In this document: positions 48,883-60,481 of the stretch, piece after piece
How the letters are laid out: the number at the start of each line of letters is the position of its first letter
How positions within the stretch are numbered: position 1 is the stretch's first letter
NCBI GenBank assembly: GCA_907164885.2
Contig: OU015492.1
Coordinates: 206,231,493 to 206,295,492, forward strand
Direction: 5' to 3'
Source of the DNA: Dolomedes plantarius
Lineage: Eukaryota > Arthropoda > Arachnida > Araneae > Dolomedidae
DNA length: 64,000 nt
Notes under the pieces: model-generated
What the model was told of the DNA's origin: nothing
The model's database searches: none
Seen by the model: only the letters and a program-made list of their open reading frames with translations
Program-made: the position numbers and the translations under genes

Positions 48883-50048
48883 GAACCAGCAAATAAACCA
48901 AAATTACAGATTTTTTAAATAGGATAGAAGGTGCAAAATATCTAAATGAAGAAAAAGGTTCTCAAAGTGATGGTGAATCACTTTGAGAAGTGATGGTCAT
49001 CACTTTGATGGTGTATCGTTCAATCGAAAAAACATTCTCGTTTCATTGTACTAAGCAGTGATGAGGAAGAAATTTATTAAATTAAGGTCCTATATATTAA
49101 ATGAAGATAATACTTTAAATTCTTTTCGTTTTATGTTATATATACATTTATAATTTTAATAAAAATTAAGTTGCTTATATGGAATTTTTTACAAAAAAGT
49201 TTGTTTCTAATAAGTTTTCAGTACGTAACCCCCCTTTTTTTAACTGTCTCTGGGTCTCATATAACACGGTTTCACACAACACGGCATTTTCTAGGAACCT
49301 ATCTACCGTGTTATACGAGGTTTACCTGTATTTCAGTACGAATTTGCGTATTGTAATGATATATGTAAAAATATATTCACATTTTTTAATACACTGATAT
49401 TTTGGTGACGTTCAGACAGAACCGGACACAAACGATATCGCACTTTACATTCCTATAAGCTTTTGTAACAAATTCCCTATTACTAAAGACCACATTTCAA
49501 AAGGGAATGTTTCACAAGAAAAGCATGATGATAATACAGAAATACCAGGAATCTCTGCAAAATTTCTCTTTTAGAGATAGAAAAAAAAACTTAGATAGAA
49601 AAATATTTCACTCTAAATGGCTTGAATTGAATTTCTCAAGAAAATTCAGCTTTCATCCTCAGGAGTAAAGCAAGACAACGCTTGCGCAGTAAGCCAAGCA
49701 GGCAAATAACCATTTGCCATTCAAATAGAGCTTAAAATTTTGAATTGGGGTGTTTTAATTATGAACAAAATTTTACATAATCTGTCTTTTAGTTAGTCTG
49801 AGCTACGATTAGTAGTATTTCTTTACTTTCCAGAAATTTATATTCCAGTAAAATAAGTTATGTACTAAATTAATATAAAAAGTTTATCATAATTCGGATA
49901 ATAAATCTATTGGCAGGAGAAATTTGAAACAAAAAGGTAGAATCCATCGTATAAAAAAAAGCATTCCTAGCATTATCTGTTCTTAGTCATCTTGGTCTAA
50001 TTGTCCTAACTATTTCTCTCTCCTTTTATCTATGCTTGAAATATAACT

Positions 50049-50130
50049 GGTTTTCCAGGAATCGAAGTCAAGATCTTTGATTTCTTGGATATAGAGTCTG
50101 TCTATTACACTATCGAGTGACGTTATGGCC
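50049..50130 (-). other. tRNA-like relic, probably SINE head (copy 1)
   Basis: The minus strand reads TAGTGTAATAG (A-box-like) and later GACTTCGATTCCTGG (B-box-like), about 45 bp apart, like a degenerate tRNA. No functional tRNA fold is evident. It is duplicated at 53559-53640 with the segment. Confidence 0.45.
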
Positions 50131-50750
50131 TTCATGAACAAACATCACATTCTTCATTGTCTGAGAAAAACTAGTAAGGAATAAAGCCTTATCCCTAAAT
50201 GGAGCCTTATATCTGAAACGAATTTATTTGTTCGGGTGCCACTATTACGATCAATTTGCCTCAAATTTATCTATCATATTCTCTGTTGTTGTTACTTGTA
50301 TGCGTTTTGTTAGGAAGTTAACTACAGAAACCTTGAAACCAAATAGTTCACTCGTAAATTACAATGACTGAATTATACTATGACACACATTTAAGGCGGA
50401 AAATGGTTTTTTTTATTTGAATTTTCTATACACTGTTAAGAATAGCAAGACCAAAATTTGGCACACAAAAAAATTTCAATGGTTGTTAGAAGTGTCTGTT
50501 TTCGTGTATTTTCTCGCAACAGCTGGAAATAAATGTAATGGCTGACTTTTAATTATAGAGGAAATCAACTTAAGGTATTTCCAGTTGGATCCTAGTTTTT
50601 TTAGAGTAGTTGTTTTTTGTCCTTAGAGATATTTGTTCAAGGTTGCTTTCGGCCACATCTGTCACAGTGAGCAATCAGCGCGTCCAATTATTGGTGCAAT
50701 AATAGAGTACAGGTAGCCCCCCTACAGCACGGCATCTTACAACAAGGTTT

Positions 50751-52114
50751 CGCTCTAACACGATAAGATAAATTGCGAGAACCCTCGTATAACACTGCAA
50801 CCTGTAACACGATTTCGCTCTAACACGATAAGATAAATTGCGAGAACCCTCGTATAACACTGCAACCTGTAACACGATTTCGCTCTAACACGATAAGATA
50901 AATTGCGAGAACCCTCGTATAACACTGCAACCTGTAACACGGTTTCGCTCTAACACGATAAGATAAATTTCGAGAACCGTCGTATAACACTGCAACCTGT
51001 AACACGATTTCGCTCTAACACGATAAGATAAATTTCGAGAACCCTCGTATAACACTGCAACCTGTAACACGATTTCGCTCTAACACGATAAGATAAATTG
51101 CGAGAACCCTCGTATAACACTGCAACCTGTAACACGATTTCGCTCTAACACGATAAGATAAATTGCGAGAACCCTCGTATAACACTGCAACCTGTAACAC
51201 GATTTCGCTCTAACACGATAAGGTAAATTGCGAGAACCCTCGTGTAACACTGCAACCTGTAACACGATTTCGCTCTAACACGATAAGATAAATTGCGAGA
51301 ACCCTCGTATTACACTGCAACCTGTAACACGATTTCGCTCTAACACGATAAGATAAATTGCGAGAACCCTCGTATAACACTGCAACCTGTAACACGATTT
51401 CGCTCTAACACGATAAGATAAATTGCGAGAACCCTCGTATAACACTGCAACCTGTAACACGATTTCGCTTTAACACGATAAGATAAATTGCGAGAACCCT
51501 CGTATAACACTGCAACCTGTAACACGGTTTCGCTCTAACACGATAAGATAAATTGCGAGAACCCTCGTATAACACTGCAACCTGTAACACGATTTCGCTC
51601 TAACACGATAAGGTAAATTGCGAGAACCCTCGTGTAACACTGCAACCTGTAACACGATTTCGCTCTAACACGATAAGATAAATTGCGAGAACCCTCGTAC
51701 AACACTGCAACCTGTAACACGATTTCGCTCTAACACGATAAGATAAATTGCGAGAATCCTCGTATAACACTGCAGCCTGTAGGACGGTTTCGCTCTAACA
51801 GGATAGGAGAAATTGCGGGAATCCTCGTATAACACTGCAACCTGTAACACGATTTCGCTTTAACACGATAAGATAAATTGCGAGAACCCTCGTATAACAC
51901 TGCAACCTGTAACACGGTTTCGCTCTAACACGATAAGATAAATTTCGAGAACCCTCGTATAACACTGCAACCTGTAACACGATTTCGCTCTAACACGATA
52001 AGATAAATTGCTAGAACCCTCGTATAACACTGCAACCTGTAACACGATTTCGCTCTAACACGATAAACAAAAATTGCGAAAACCTTTGTACAACACTGCA
52101 CTTCTATAGCACTA
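50751..52114. repeat. 65-bp tandem array, 20 full units plus one divergent unit
   Basis: Units start at 50751 and every 65 bp to 51986, with the divergent unit at 52051. Most units are almost identical. Variant classes (CACGG for CACGA; AATTTCGAG for AATTGCGAG; GATAAGG for GATAAGA) recur at spaced positions. One strongly divergent unit lies at about 51780-51840 (TAGGACGG, AGGATAGGAG). Confidence 0.97.
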
Positions 52115-52254
52115 GATAACACGACTTTCGTTTCACGCATTTAAAATCTAAATTACCTTAAAATAATTACGGTAAGGAATTGTGAACTATAGTGGCTTTA
52201 CATGGAAATGTATAAACAAATTTTAATTTATTCATTTGTAACTCTATAAAATTA

Positions 52255-52392
52255 CAAGAAGGCCTAAGCTTAGCTGAAAATCTTGAATCATTTTTACCGA
52301 ATGCAGACCCTTCCTCTGAAAGAAGCCGAAAATTCAAAAGGGAGCTGCAAAATTGTCTATCTCCATACCGTGAATATGCAATGATCTTGTAA
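52255..52392 (+). pseudogene. Possible Tigger/pogo transposase fragment, copy 2
   Basis: Same 46-codon remnant as 48745-48882, duplicated with the segment; its stop is at 52390. Unchanged between arms, which fits a recent duplication and is not evidence of selection. Confidence 0.4.
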
Positions 52393-53558
52393 GAACCAGC
52401 AAATAAACCAAAATTACAGATTTTTTAAAGAGGATAGAAGGTGCAAAATATCTAAATGAAGAAAAAGGTTCTCAAAGTGATGGTGAATCACTTTGAGAAG
52501 TGATGGTCATCACTTTGATGGTGTATCGTTCAATCGAAAAAACATTCTCGTTTCATTGTACTAAGCAGTGATGAGGAAGAAATTTATTAAATTAAGGTCC
52601 TATATATTAAATGAAGATAATATTTTAAATTCTTTTCGTTTTATGTTATATATACATTTATAATTTTAATAAAAATTAAGTTGCTTATATGGAATTTTTT
52701 ACAAAAAAGTTTGTTTCTAATAAGTTTTCAGTACGTAACCCCCCTTTTTTTAACTGTCTCTGGGTCTCATATAACACGGTTTCACACAACACGGCATTTT
52801 CTAGGAACCTATCTACCGTGTTATACGAGGTTTACCTGTATTTCAGTACGAATTTGCGTATTGTAATGATATATGTAAAAATATATTCACATTTTTTTAA
52901 TACACTGATATTTTGGCGGCGTTCAGACAGAACCGGACACAAACGATATCGCACTTTACATTCCTATAAGCTTTTGTAACAAATTCCCTATTACTAAAGA
53001 CCACATTTCAAAAGGGAATGTTTCACAAGAAAAGCATGATGATAAAACAGAAATACCAGGAATCTCTGCAAAATTTCTCTTTTAGAGATAGAAAAAAAAC
53101 TTAGATAGAAAAATATTTCACTCTAAATGGCTTGAATTGAATTTCTCAAGAAAATTCAGCCTTCATCCTCAGGAGTAAAGCAAGACAACGCTTGCGCAGT
53201 AAGCCAAGCTGGCAAATAACCATTTGCCATTCAAATAGAGCTTAAAATTTTGAATTGGGGTGTTTTAATTATGAACAAAATTTTACATAATCTGTCTTTT
53301 AGTTAGTCTGAGCTACGATTAGTAGTATTTCTTTACTTTCCAGAAATTTATATTCCAGTAAAATAAGTTATGTACTAAATTAATATAAAAAGTTTATCAT
53401 AATTCGGATAATAAATCTATTGGCAGGAGAAATTTGAAACAAAAAGGTAGAATCCATCGTATAAAAAAAAGCATTCCTAGCATTATCTGTTCTTAGTCAT
53501 CTTGGTCTAATTGTCCTAACTATTTCTCTCTCCTGTTATCTATGCTTGAAATATAACT

Positions 53559-53640
53559 GGTTTTCCAGGAATCGAAGTCAAGATCTTTGATTTCTTGGAT
53601 ATAGAGTCTGTCTATTACACTATCGAGTGACGTTATGGCC
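53559..53640 (-). other. tRNA-like relic, probably SINE head (copy 2)
   Basis: Copy of 50049-50130 in the second arm. Confidence 0.45.
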
Positions 53641-53803
53641 TTCATAAACAATCATCACATTCTTCATTGTCTGAGAAAAACCAGTAAGAAATAAAGCCTT
53701 ATCCCTAAATGGAGCCTTATATCTGAAACGAATTTATTTGTTCGGGTGCCACTATTACGATCAATTTGCCTCAAATTTATCTATCATATTCTCTGTTGTT
53801 GTT

Positions 53804-55655
53804 TGCCGATACAGGTCACTTGCCAATGAAGACATTCCCACTTGATCCTCGAGAATCATTTTCTGCTTTTAATGGGAGCACTGTATGGGTGAACCAACAG
53901 CCCCCCCCCCCTGGTGCAGCCTCAGTTTTGATAGAAAACCCCCAGGGGTGACATCTGCAGAGATTCTTCATTCTTCCATCCTCTCTGACATCTTAGAAGG
54001 ACTCTCCGGTTTACAGATTTAATGTGCCCATATCCAGCCTAAACACGAAGATTATTTTAAGGATGTTCAGAACCCAACGCGCTACCATTAGGCTACTCGG
54101 GCCCATGCATTACATTTTCTTTACCTAAAGTACAACTGACTAACCAGGGAATCAGTCCTGGAAACTTTTGCCTATCGGTCAAATGGGATAACCCTTATTC
54201 CTCAAATCCATGTCCTTATTTTCACTACTCAACCTAACAATCCTAACTTTAATGTTACTTAAATTAATATGTAACAAAAAAAATTGAATTGAGGAGAGCC
54301 TTTACAGATATAGTAAAATTAAAGTTGTTGAGGAATTTTTTATCATTTGCGACAGCTGAAAAGGCATAGTTCTGCAAATCATTTTTTCCATATTTCCCGT
54401 AATTTAAACGTCGAACTTTAAATATAAAAATTAGAAACATAAAACCTCAGAAAATGGTAAGTTTATATGGGCAACAATTACAAATTTTAAATCTCCCTAA
54501 ACAACTCAACAGTTAACCAAACATGTCTAATGATCTAAACTTTAATGTAACATAATTTAGTATGTAGAAAAATATTATATTAGAAGCCTTCTCCAAAAGT
54601 AAGGCAAATTATTATAGTGATATTGCTCATTATTTGTGACAGTTGAAAAATCGTTGTTCAGCATTTAGTGATTTTTTGATCTACCAGTAATAATTTGAAT
54701 ATTGGACTCTTTATTCAATATCATTTAATTCTAAGTTTTGAAATATTGAAAAAAAAATCATTAAGCTTGGTAAGATATTACTTTAAGCAATAAATACAAA
54801 AATTGAAACCAAAACAAATACTCTCAGGACATATTACTTAAAATCAAATACATTTATTTATGAAAAGGAATGTTTTCAGATGATACTAAGGCATTTCAAC
54901 CATTCTAAGTTAAATAATATCCTTGCTAAATATTTTATTGAACAGCTTAATGATTATTAGATACTAATCAAAATGTTGCACGTCTGATATATTTATATCC
55001 ATACTTATTCAATTAATTTCCGCCAAATAACGTAGAAGTTCTCGAAGAATCTTTATGGCTTTCGCGAAAGTACATCTATTCTCCATTAAAAGGCTTTTCA
55101 TAAGACGTGAAAATGACCTAAAGCATAATAAACATAACTCGATCAAATGCAGTGTGCGAATAGCACATATGACCGACCATTTATTTTCCTCCTATTCTAT
55201 AGAAAGTTTCCTAGGAAGCGTATATGATTCTTACGGCCAAGGAAAAATATGATAATTTGATTTTCTCTTGCATTCAGTTACGCATTATGAAAGATAATTT
55301 TTATATGTGAATTTTTCTATATATTATCCCTTAATTGTTATCTGTTCTTTACATATTCAGAAGCTCAAATTTCAGTTCAACATCGTAATCTTATTATTTG
55401 AGAGTGTTGCCTTATTCATGGTTACTATTTAATTAGTTTTTTGTTGTTCCATTCCTTACAATTTACAATTATCCTACGTTACCTACTATTCAGGAAAGGA
55501 AGCAAAATTTCTATGTCAGAAATGGAAATTCAGAGGGTTACCTGTCCTTAAAACGAAGAATGTTAACCATTAGTTTACAGGGCCAATTTTTCCGATTTCC
55601 TCTTTAGAACGAGAAATTTAACCCCCACCTTTGTAAGAACAGCCATTTAGGGGGT

Positions 55656-55656
<1 letters not shown>
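53804..55656. other. Unassigned DNA with tRNA-like fragments
   Basis: The minus strand at about 54068-54105 reads TAGCCTAATGGTAGCGCG, a good A box, and CCAGGACTGATTCCCTGG at about 54150 is B-box-like, so a degenerate SINE is likely. A further minus-strand CTAATGGTTAACATTC lies near 55565. A C10 run occurs at 53903. About 55592-55655 matches the short repeat at 36537-36605. The open frames 53766-53951 and 55055-55252 have no known motif. Confidence 0.4.

Positions 55657-55698
<42 letters not shown>
55657..55698. repeat. (TA)n(GT)n microsatellite
   Basis: TA tract followed by about 11 GT units, ending just before the Tc1 element's TA target. Confidence 0.93.
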
Positions 55699-55705
55699 AT
55701 TTATA

Positions 55706-57215
55706 CACTGCAAGAAATTAAGAGAATATGCAGACTTTGGTCGATTATCTATAGAACTACTGTACCGATTTTAATGAAATTTGATATGTACATACATTGA
55801 TACAATACAAAACAAATAACCATTCAATAATTGTAATACACACGCATGATCGTGCGTAACACTCGTTGGAGTCGGAAGGTATGAAACAGCAGTTGCAGAA
55901 TAAACAAAAAAATGGGTTAATAGATTGTGTTATTTTGCAGCAATCGGTTAATTTCAAATTGTAACAGTAAAAATGAGTAACCACCAATGTTTAGATGATG
56001 GAATGAGGTGGCGAATTGTGGGTAGGCTAGAAGCAGGCCAATCTAAAGTCCAAATTTGTAGAGAGTTCAATTTAACGCCAAGCGTTGTGTGTAACTTAAG
56101 GAAACAGTTCCAGGATACCGGATCCATCGAGAGAAAGCCTGGGCAAGGTCGTCCAAGAGCCATGACGGCCAGAGAAGATCGCCATTTGTCGATGAGTGCT
56201 ACCTCTTCTCAGCTCTCTCGTGACTTGTATGCAGCCACAGGAACCTGTGTATCAAGGGTGACTGTTTCCAAAAGACTTCATGAGAGAGGGTTGTTTGCAA
56301 GAAGACCTGCTGTTTGCTCACTTCTACGAACAGGAGAATCCGTTTATCATGGTGCAGAGAGCATAGAGATTGGAGTATGGATCAATGGGCGACCGTTCTC
56401 TTCACTGATGAGTCCCGGTTCAGCCTAAACACGATTCTCGCCGTACGTTCATATGGAGAGAGCCAGGGACTCGCTACCTACCCTCTAATGTCCTCGAAAT
56501 CGACCATTATGGCGGAGGAGGTTTAATGGTCTGGGCAGGCATCATGTTGGATGGCCGCACACCTCTCCATGTCTTTGAAAGAGGCACTGTGACTGGTGTT
56601 AGGTATAGGGATGAGGTCTTGGAGCCCTATGTTCGCCTTTTCAGGGGTACAGTTGGCCCTGAGTTCATTTTAATGGACGATAACGCGAGGCCACATAGAG
56701 CTCTTCTGGTCGACGAATTTCTAGAGAGTGAGGATATTCGCCGGATGTATTGGCCAGCCAGATCTCCAAACCTTAACCCTATAGAGCATGTCTGGGACGC
56801 TCTGGGGAGGGCAATTGCAACTCGCATCCCCCCCTTCGAGAACCATTCAGAGAATGAAAACAGCGTTGCTTAACGAGTGGGACAAATTGCCACAGGAGAT
56901 ATTAAACTGCCTTATTAAGTATGAAATCACGCTGCGAGACCTGTGTATCTGTAAGAGGGGACCATACCCCTTATTAACCCATCTATTACCCCTTTTTTTG
57001 TTTATTCTGCAACCGCTGTTTCATACCTTACGACTCATATTCCGATTTCATACCCCGAGTGTTATGCACGATCATGCGTGTTACATGTGTATTACAATTA
57101 TTGAATAGCTATTTGTTTTGTATTGTATCAATGTATGTACATATCAAGTTTCATTAAAATAGGTACAGTAGTTCTAGACCAAGTCTGCAAATTCTCTTAA
57201 TTTCTTACACTAGTG
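55706..57215 (+). mobile_element. Tc1-like transposon (DD34E) with long inverted termini
   Basis: TA on both sides (55704-55705, 57216-57217). The left arm (about 55706-55922) and right arm (about 56984-57215) are inverted copies sharing landmarks such as AATAACCATTCAATAATTGT/complement, GCATGATCGTGC and GGTATGAAACAGC. Arms of about 220 bp are long for a Tc1. One transposase gene on the plus strand, frameshifted, fills the middle. Confidence 0.93.
55973..56960 (+). pseudogene. Tc1-type transposase with frameshifts
   Basis: Starts MSNHQCLDDGMRWRIVGRLE, a helix-turn-helix (QSKVQICREFNLTPSVVCNL), a linker (KPGQGRPRA) and a second helix-turn-helix (VSRVTVSKRLHERGLFARRP). Near 56310-56340 the frame shifts into one reading WATVLFTDESRFSLN (first Asp). 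A further break near 56436 leads to MVWAGIMLDGRTPLHVFERG, LMDDNARPHRALL (second Asp) and SPNLNPIEHVWD (Glu), 34 residues apart. A last shift near 56830 gives the C-terminus. About three frameshifts, no large deletion: a fairly young relic. Confidence 0.93.
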
Positions 57216-57217
57216 TA

Positions 57218-58183
57218 TATAAATGTATATATATATATTCATTCGTGGGCCCATATTCTTGGGATACATGCTATCCCACCCCGTAAGGAAAATGTTAAGA
57301 GGAAGTAGGAGCAGAAAGTTTCAAAAGATTCGAAAAACAGCTTGAGTAGTTTTCCATAGAAAGTGAACTTAGAACCCTGCATGGTTAGTTCAGGTGATAG
57401 AGAGTTTAGCTCGAGATTAGATAGCCAAGACAGTGAAGCACGCACTATATCGTTCCTGCATGGGAATGAACTGAATTGAGATAGCACTTATCTACATACT
57501 TACATCGTTAAGAGCGACGTATATTGCTTCACAGTTGGAGATATATATTGTAATATAATTTAGACTTTACGATGTATATCTCCAACTGCGAGGTTATTTA
57601 GTTTCAAATGAGCAATCAAATTGAGGAGCGGTCTTTGTTGGATGCCATGAATGTACTTCACAGTCGGAATTATTCTCTGTGACACAGGAAATTTAAAAAA
57701 AATTTTGCCCTTATCGTCAATAAAATGAAGATAATTGAAGAAATAGATGGTGGAAGTCCATCTGCTTTATTTGTTGCCGGCTCACGACTACACCCTGAAC
57801 GACTATGACAAGAGTAATAAGTACCTTTCAAGCACTTTATTTCACTTAAGGTTGATAAAATGCCTCTATTCTAAGGAGTATTTTTTCGGTGTGATCTAAT
57901 CAGTCTTGGAACTTATTGAAACCTTAGTTATCGTTTATCGCAAATAGAAGAATACCTCCTTTACATGTTTCATATTTCACGGCATGTTTTGAATCTATAT
58001 TTTTTCAGTATATCTCTTGAGAAGAACTTGAAGACATTCTTTTATTTTAAGAGGTAGTCTGTGGTGAGGATAGGTGCTATTTTCTTTTTCTCTGATATAT
58101 CTACAGTTTTGACTTTTATAATGAGTTTATGCTTCATGCCTCGAGCAAATCTGTGACGTCATACGACAGTACTTCTTCGTAAA
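57218..58183. other. Unassigned DNA with a 14-bp inverted repeat
   Basis: 57239-57290 matches the conserved flank at 37245-37292. CAGTTGGAGATATA at 57532-57545 and its complement at 57575-57588 form a hairpin with a 29-nt loop. No gene recognised; the minus-strand frame 57239-57487 has no motif. Confidence 0.5.
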
Positions 58184-58869
58184 TCTATGTATATAAAACA
58201 GTTCCGTAACTGACTGACTCACTGACATACAACGCACAGACCAAACCGCTGGACCGAAAGGGCTGAAATTTTGCATGGAGATTCTTCTTATAGTGTAGGG
58301 GTGCACTAAGAAAGATTTTTGAAAAATTCTTCTTAGATTTTTTTAATTAAATTTTTAATCTGTTTTAGTAACTTTTTTAAAGTTTGCATTTAAAATAATA
58401 ATCTGAGGGTTATAAAATTTACATCACGAGAAAGATCATAAAAATTTCTTTAAAATGAAATCTTTTTCGAATCTTTACCTCCCTTTTCTGATTTTTGGTG
58501 AATTTTTAAAGATTAAATTTTACAATTTAATTTATTAAATGCTGATTCTTTCACGTGATTTCTTTTTCTGGTACTTTAAATAAATTTATCGTCACGTGCA
58601 TAACAACTAAATAGACAAAAAAAAATTTCTTGCTAATGCGGCAGACGATTGGACATTATCCAAAAAAATATTAAATTACAATAAAAGATACGTTCCTCAA
58701 ACTGGACTATATTAACTGTACTATATTCTTTATTATGTCCTATTACATTTAATTTGAATATTTTCTTCTACATTATTTTGTCTATAAAAATATCCCTTAC
58801 GATTTTTTTATAAATATATATTTTTGTTTTTTTTTACATGAATTGTATACATTCATCGTCGTATTTATT

Positions 58870-58911
<42 letters not shown>

Positions 58912-58983
58912 CATTAATTGCATACATTGATCGTTGTATTTAATTTAAATGTACTCCGTAGCGAAGTGCGGTTTTTCAGCTAG
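58184..58983 (+). mobile_element. Non-autonomous Helitron-like element, copy G
   Basis: Begins TCTATGTATATAAAACAG and ends TTTTTCAGCTAG, followed by T. A TA tract lies at about 58873-58910 just before the conserved 3' block, as in copy D. Full length, no protein. Confidence 0.9.
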
Positions 58984-59000
58984 TCTATATATATATATAT

Positions 59001-59150
59001 CTCCAACTCTCGGTTATATGCATAACGTCTATAAAATTAAACTGTTATATGTTTATATACATATGTTATATGCTCATATACTCCAACCTCTTTTATATGC
59101 ATAACGTCTATAAATATACACTGTTATATGCTTATATACATAACGCCTTC
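59001..59150. repeat. ~80-bp direct repeat, two units
   Basis: CTCCAAC starts at 59001 and 59081; each unit contains TTATATGCATAACGTCTATAA and CTGTTATATG. The repeated TTATATGCATAACG motif is reminiscent of subterminal motifs in the Tigger-like MITEs here, but no CAGT-type end was found. Confidence 0.8.
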
Positions 59151-59833
59151 TAATGGATAAACCAATGGGTTTTTTCAAATTCCTATCCTTATGTTTCGAA
59201 AAACTATCTTACCAAATTTCAACGAAATATCTTACCAAATCCCAGAGAAAGAATGATATGACTGACAACCAAAAACCTATAGGTCCCAAGCATGTTATTA
59301 CACATTTTCTTCCGGAAAAACACTCGCAAAATTATCACATCAGATATCCTGACTGATCCAAATACTTTTATATACTAAAAATAAATATATCCTCATATGA
59401 ACTGAAGGAATAACTTTCCGAAACTTTCTCCAAAAGCTAATTTAATTAACGTGGCATTCTTTGCTTTAGCAGATCTCAGAATAATGTTTTCGATGGTATG
59501 AAGTCATTAAAAAGTTTCATGCTCTCTTACGCGAGAAAATTCCTTCTACTCTGAAGAACCTAGATGTTTCAAGGAACTATCATTAATCTCTTACAGTTCA
59601 CATCTTTCTACAAAAATATACAACTATAAATATTGGAAAATACAGTAATCCCAAAGTAAATTTTGGATGAGAAGCAATAATACATTAATCCGGTTATTTC
59701 AGTCGGTAATTACTTATCTTTGGCGCGTTCACTGAATAATTTAATACAAGTATATAAAACAGCGGCTAGCTATTTTTCTTCAGTTAACTACAATTTATAT
59801 CCTTTGGGAAATCTAGAAATACATTTGACATAT
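59151..59833. other. Unassigned DNA
   Basis: The open frame 59153-59356 (67 codons) has no recognised motif. Nothing else seen. Confidence 0.45.
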
Positions 59834-60481
59834 CGCACCTCTGCTAGAAGTGTGTTACAACTCCGAAATTTTCGATTTTGAGATAATTGCACCACAATGC
59901 TCTATAAGAAGTGCTTCTCATTCTCGAATGTTATAAGCCTAGTACCAACACAATCTCCTAGATGGCGCTTATTACCCTCTTCCACAACTAGGAGGGGTGA
60001 ACTTGCTCATTCGAAGAATTAAAATAAGAATTTTGTCAGTGTCTAATGTTGTTGTATTAAAATGTTCCTGTTATAAAAATGTTCATTAAATTTTATTCGG
60101 AAAATAAATGTTTTTATTTGGAAAATAAATTTTTATTTTTTTCTAACCTGCTGTTCATGTTGTCAAGGTGTTTTCTTTGTATTGTGAAAAGTTTAGAGAT
60201 ATGACAGTACTCCCTCAAGCTTTTCACTCCATGTTGACAAAATGAGATTAGTAGAAGAGGGTTATATCTCGTAATTAAAATTCAAAATCGTGCTTTAAAA
60301 ATTGAAAACAACTTTAATTGTACATAGTTTCGCCCTCTGAAGTGATTTGAACAATAATTTTTCCAAAAATTATCATAGGTTCATTCATAAAACAAGAAAT
60401 GAAATTTCGACATATATCTTCTTTAGCTCTTCTTGAAAATGTGGCTATTTTGAGATGTAATACTCATCTAGCAGAGGTGCG
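59834..60481. mobile_element. Inverted-repeat element whose right end founds the satellite
   Basis: CGCACCTCTGCTAGA at 59834 is inverted at the right end (TCTAGCAGAGGTGCG ending 60481); similarity continues imperfectly inward (GTGTTACAACTC versus GTATTACATCTC). No clear target duplication and no coding sequence, so the superfamily is unknown. Its last ~75 bp are the first part of every satellite unit that follows. Confidence 0.65.

Larger units (their letters stand above)
48175..49328. mobile_element. Pogo-like MITE containing a 65-bp array, copy 1
   Basis: TA-flanked. Left end CAGGTAGCCCCCCTACAGCA; right end complement CAGGTAAACCTCGTATAACA. Motifs of type TAACACGG(T)TT occur near both ends. 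The 65-bp array starts about 40 bp in from the left end. A short transposase-like relic lies at 48745-48882. It is 1154 bp against 2129 bp for its copy at 50710; the difference, 975, is exactly 15 x 65. Confidence 0.85.
47758..50293 (+). repeat. Segmental duplication, arm 1 (2.54 kb)
   Basis: From ACTTGTATGCG to TCTGTTGTTGTT, the whole segment recurs at 50294-53803 in direct orientation with no spacer. Outside the 65-bp array the arms differ at only a few dozen positions at most. It includes a pogo-like element with its array, and a tRNA-like relic. No gene is included. Confidence 0.96.
50710..52838. mobile_element. Pogo-like MITE containing a 65-bp array, copy 2
   Basis: Same ends and TA flanks as the element at 48175-49328, expanded to 2129 bp by the longer array. 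Because it lies at the same place in the second arm of the duplication, it was copied with the segment and is not an independent insertion. Confidence 0.85.
50294..53803 (+). repeat. Segmental duplication, arm 2 (3.51 kb)
   Basis: Directly abuts arm 1. The junction reads TCTGTTGTTGTT|ACTTGTATGCG. Example differences from arm 1 are AATAATGACGG/AATAATTACGG, GGTGACG/GGCGGCG and GCAGGC/GCTGGC. The length difference is essentially 15 extra 65-bp units. It may be a real tandem duplication or two haplotypes placed end to end by the assembler. Confidence 0.96.

Noticed and set aside
50751..52114. Array resembling a CRISPR
   Set aside because: Direct 65-bp repeats with no unique spacers, in a eukaryotic TE context.
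48140..52140. Ladder of near-identical 61-71 residue minus-strand frames
   Set aside because: Artefact of a 65-bp repeat: each frame shifts through the array because 65 is not a multiple of 3. No start context or conservation.
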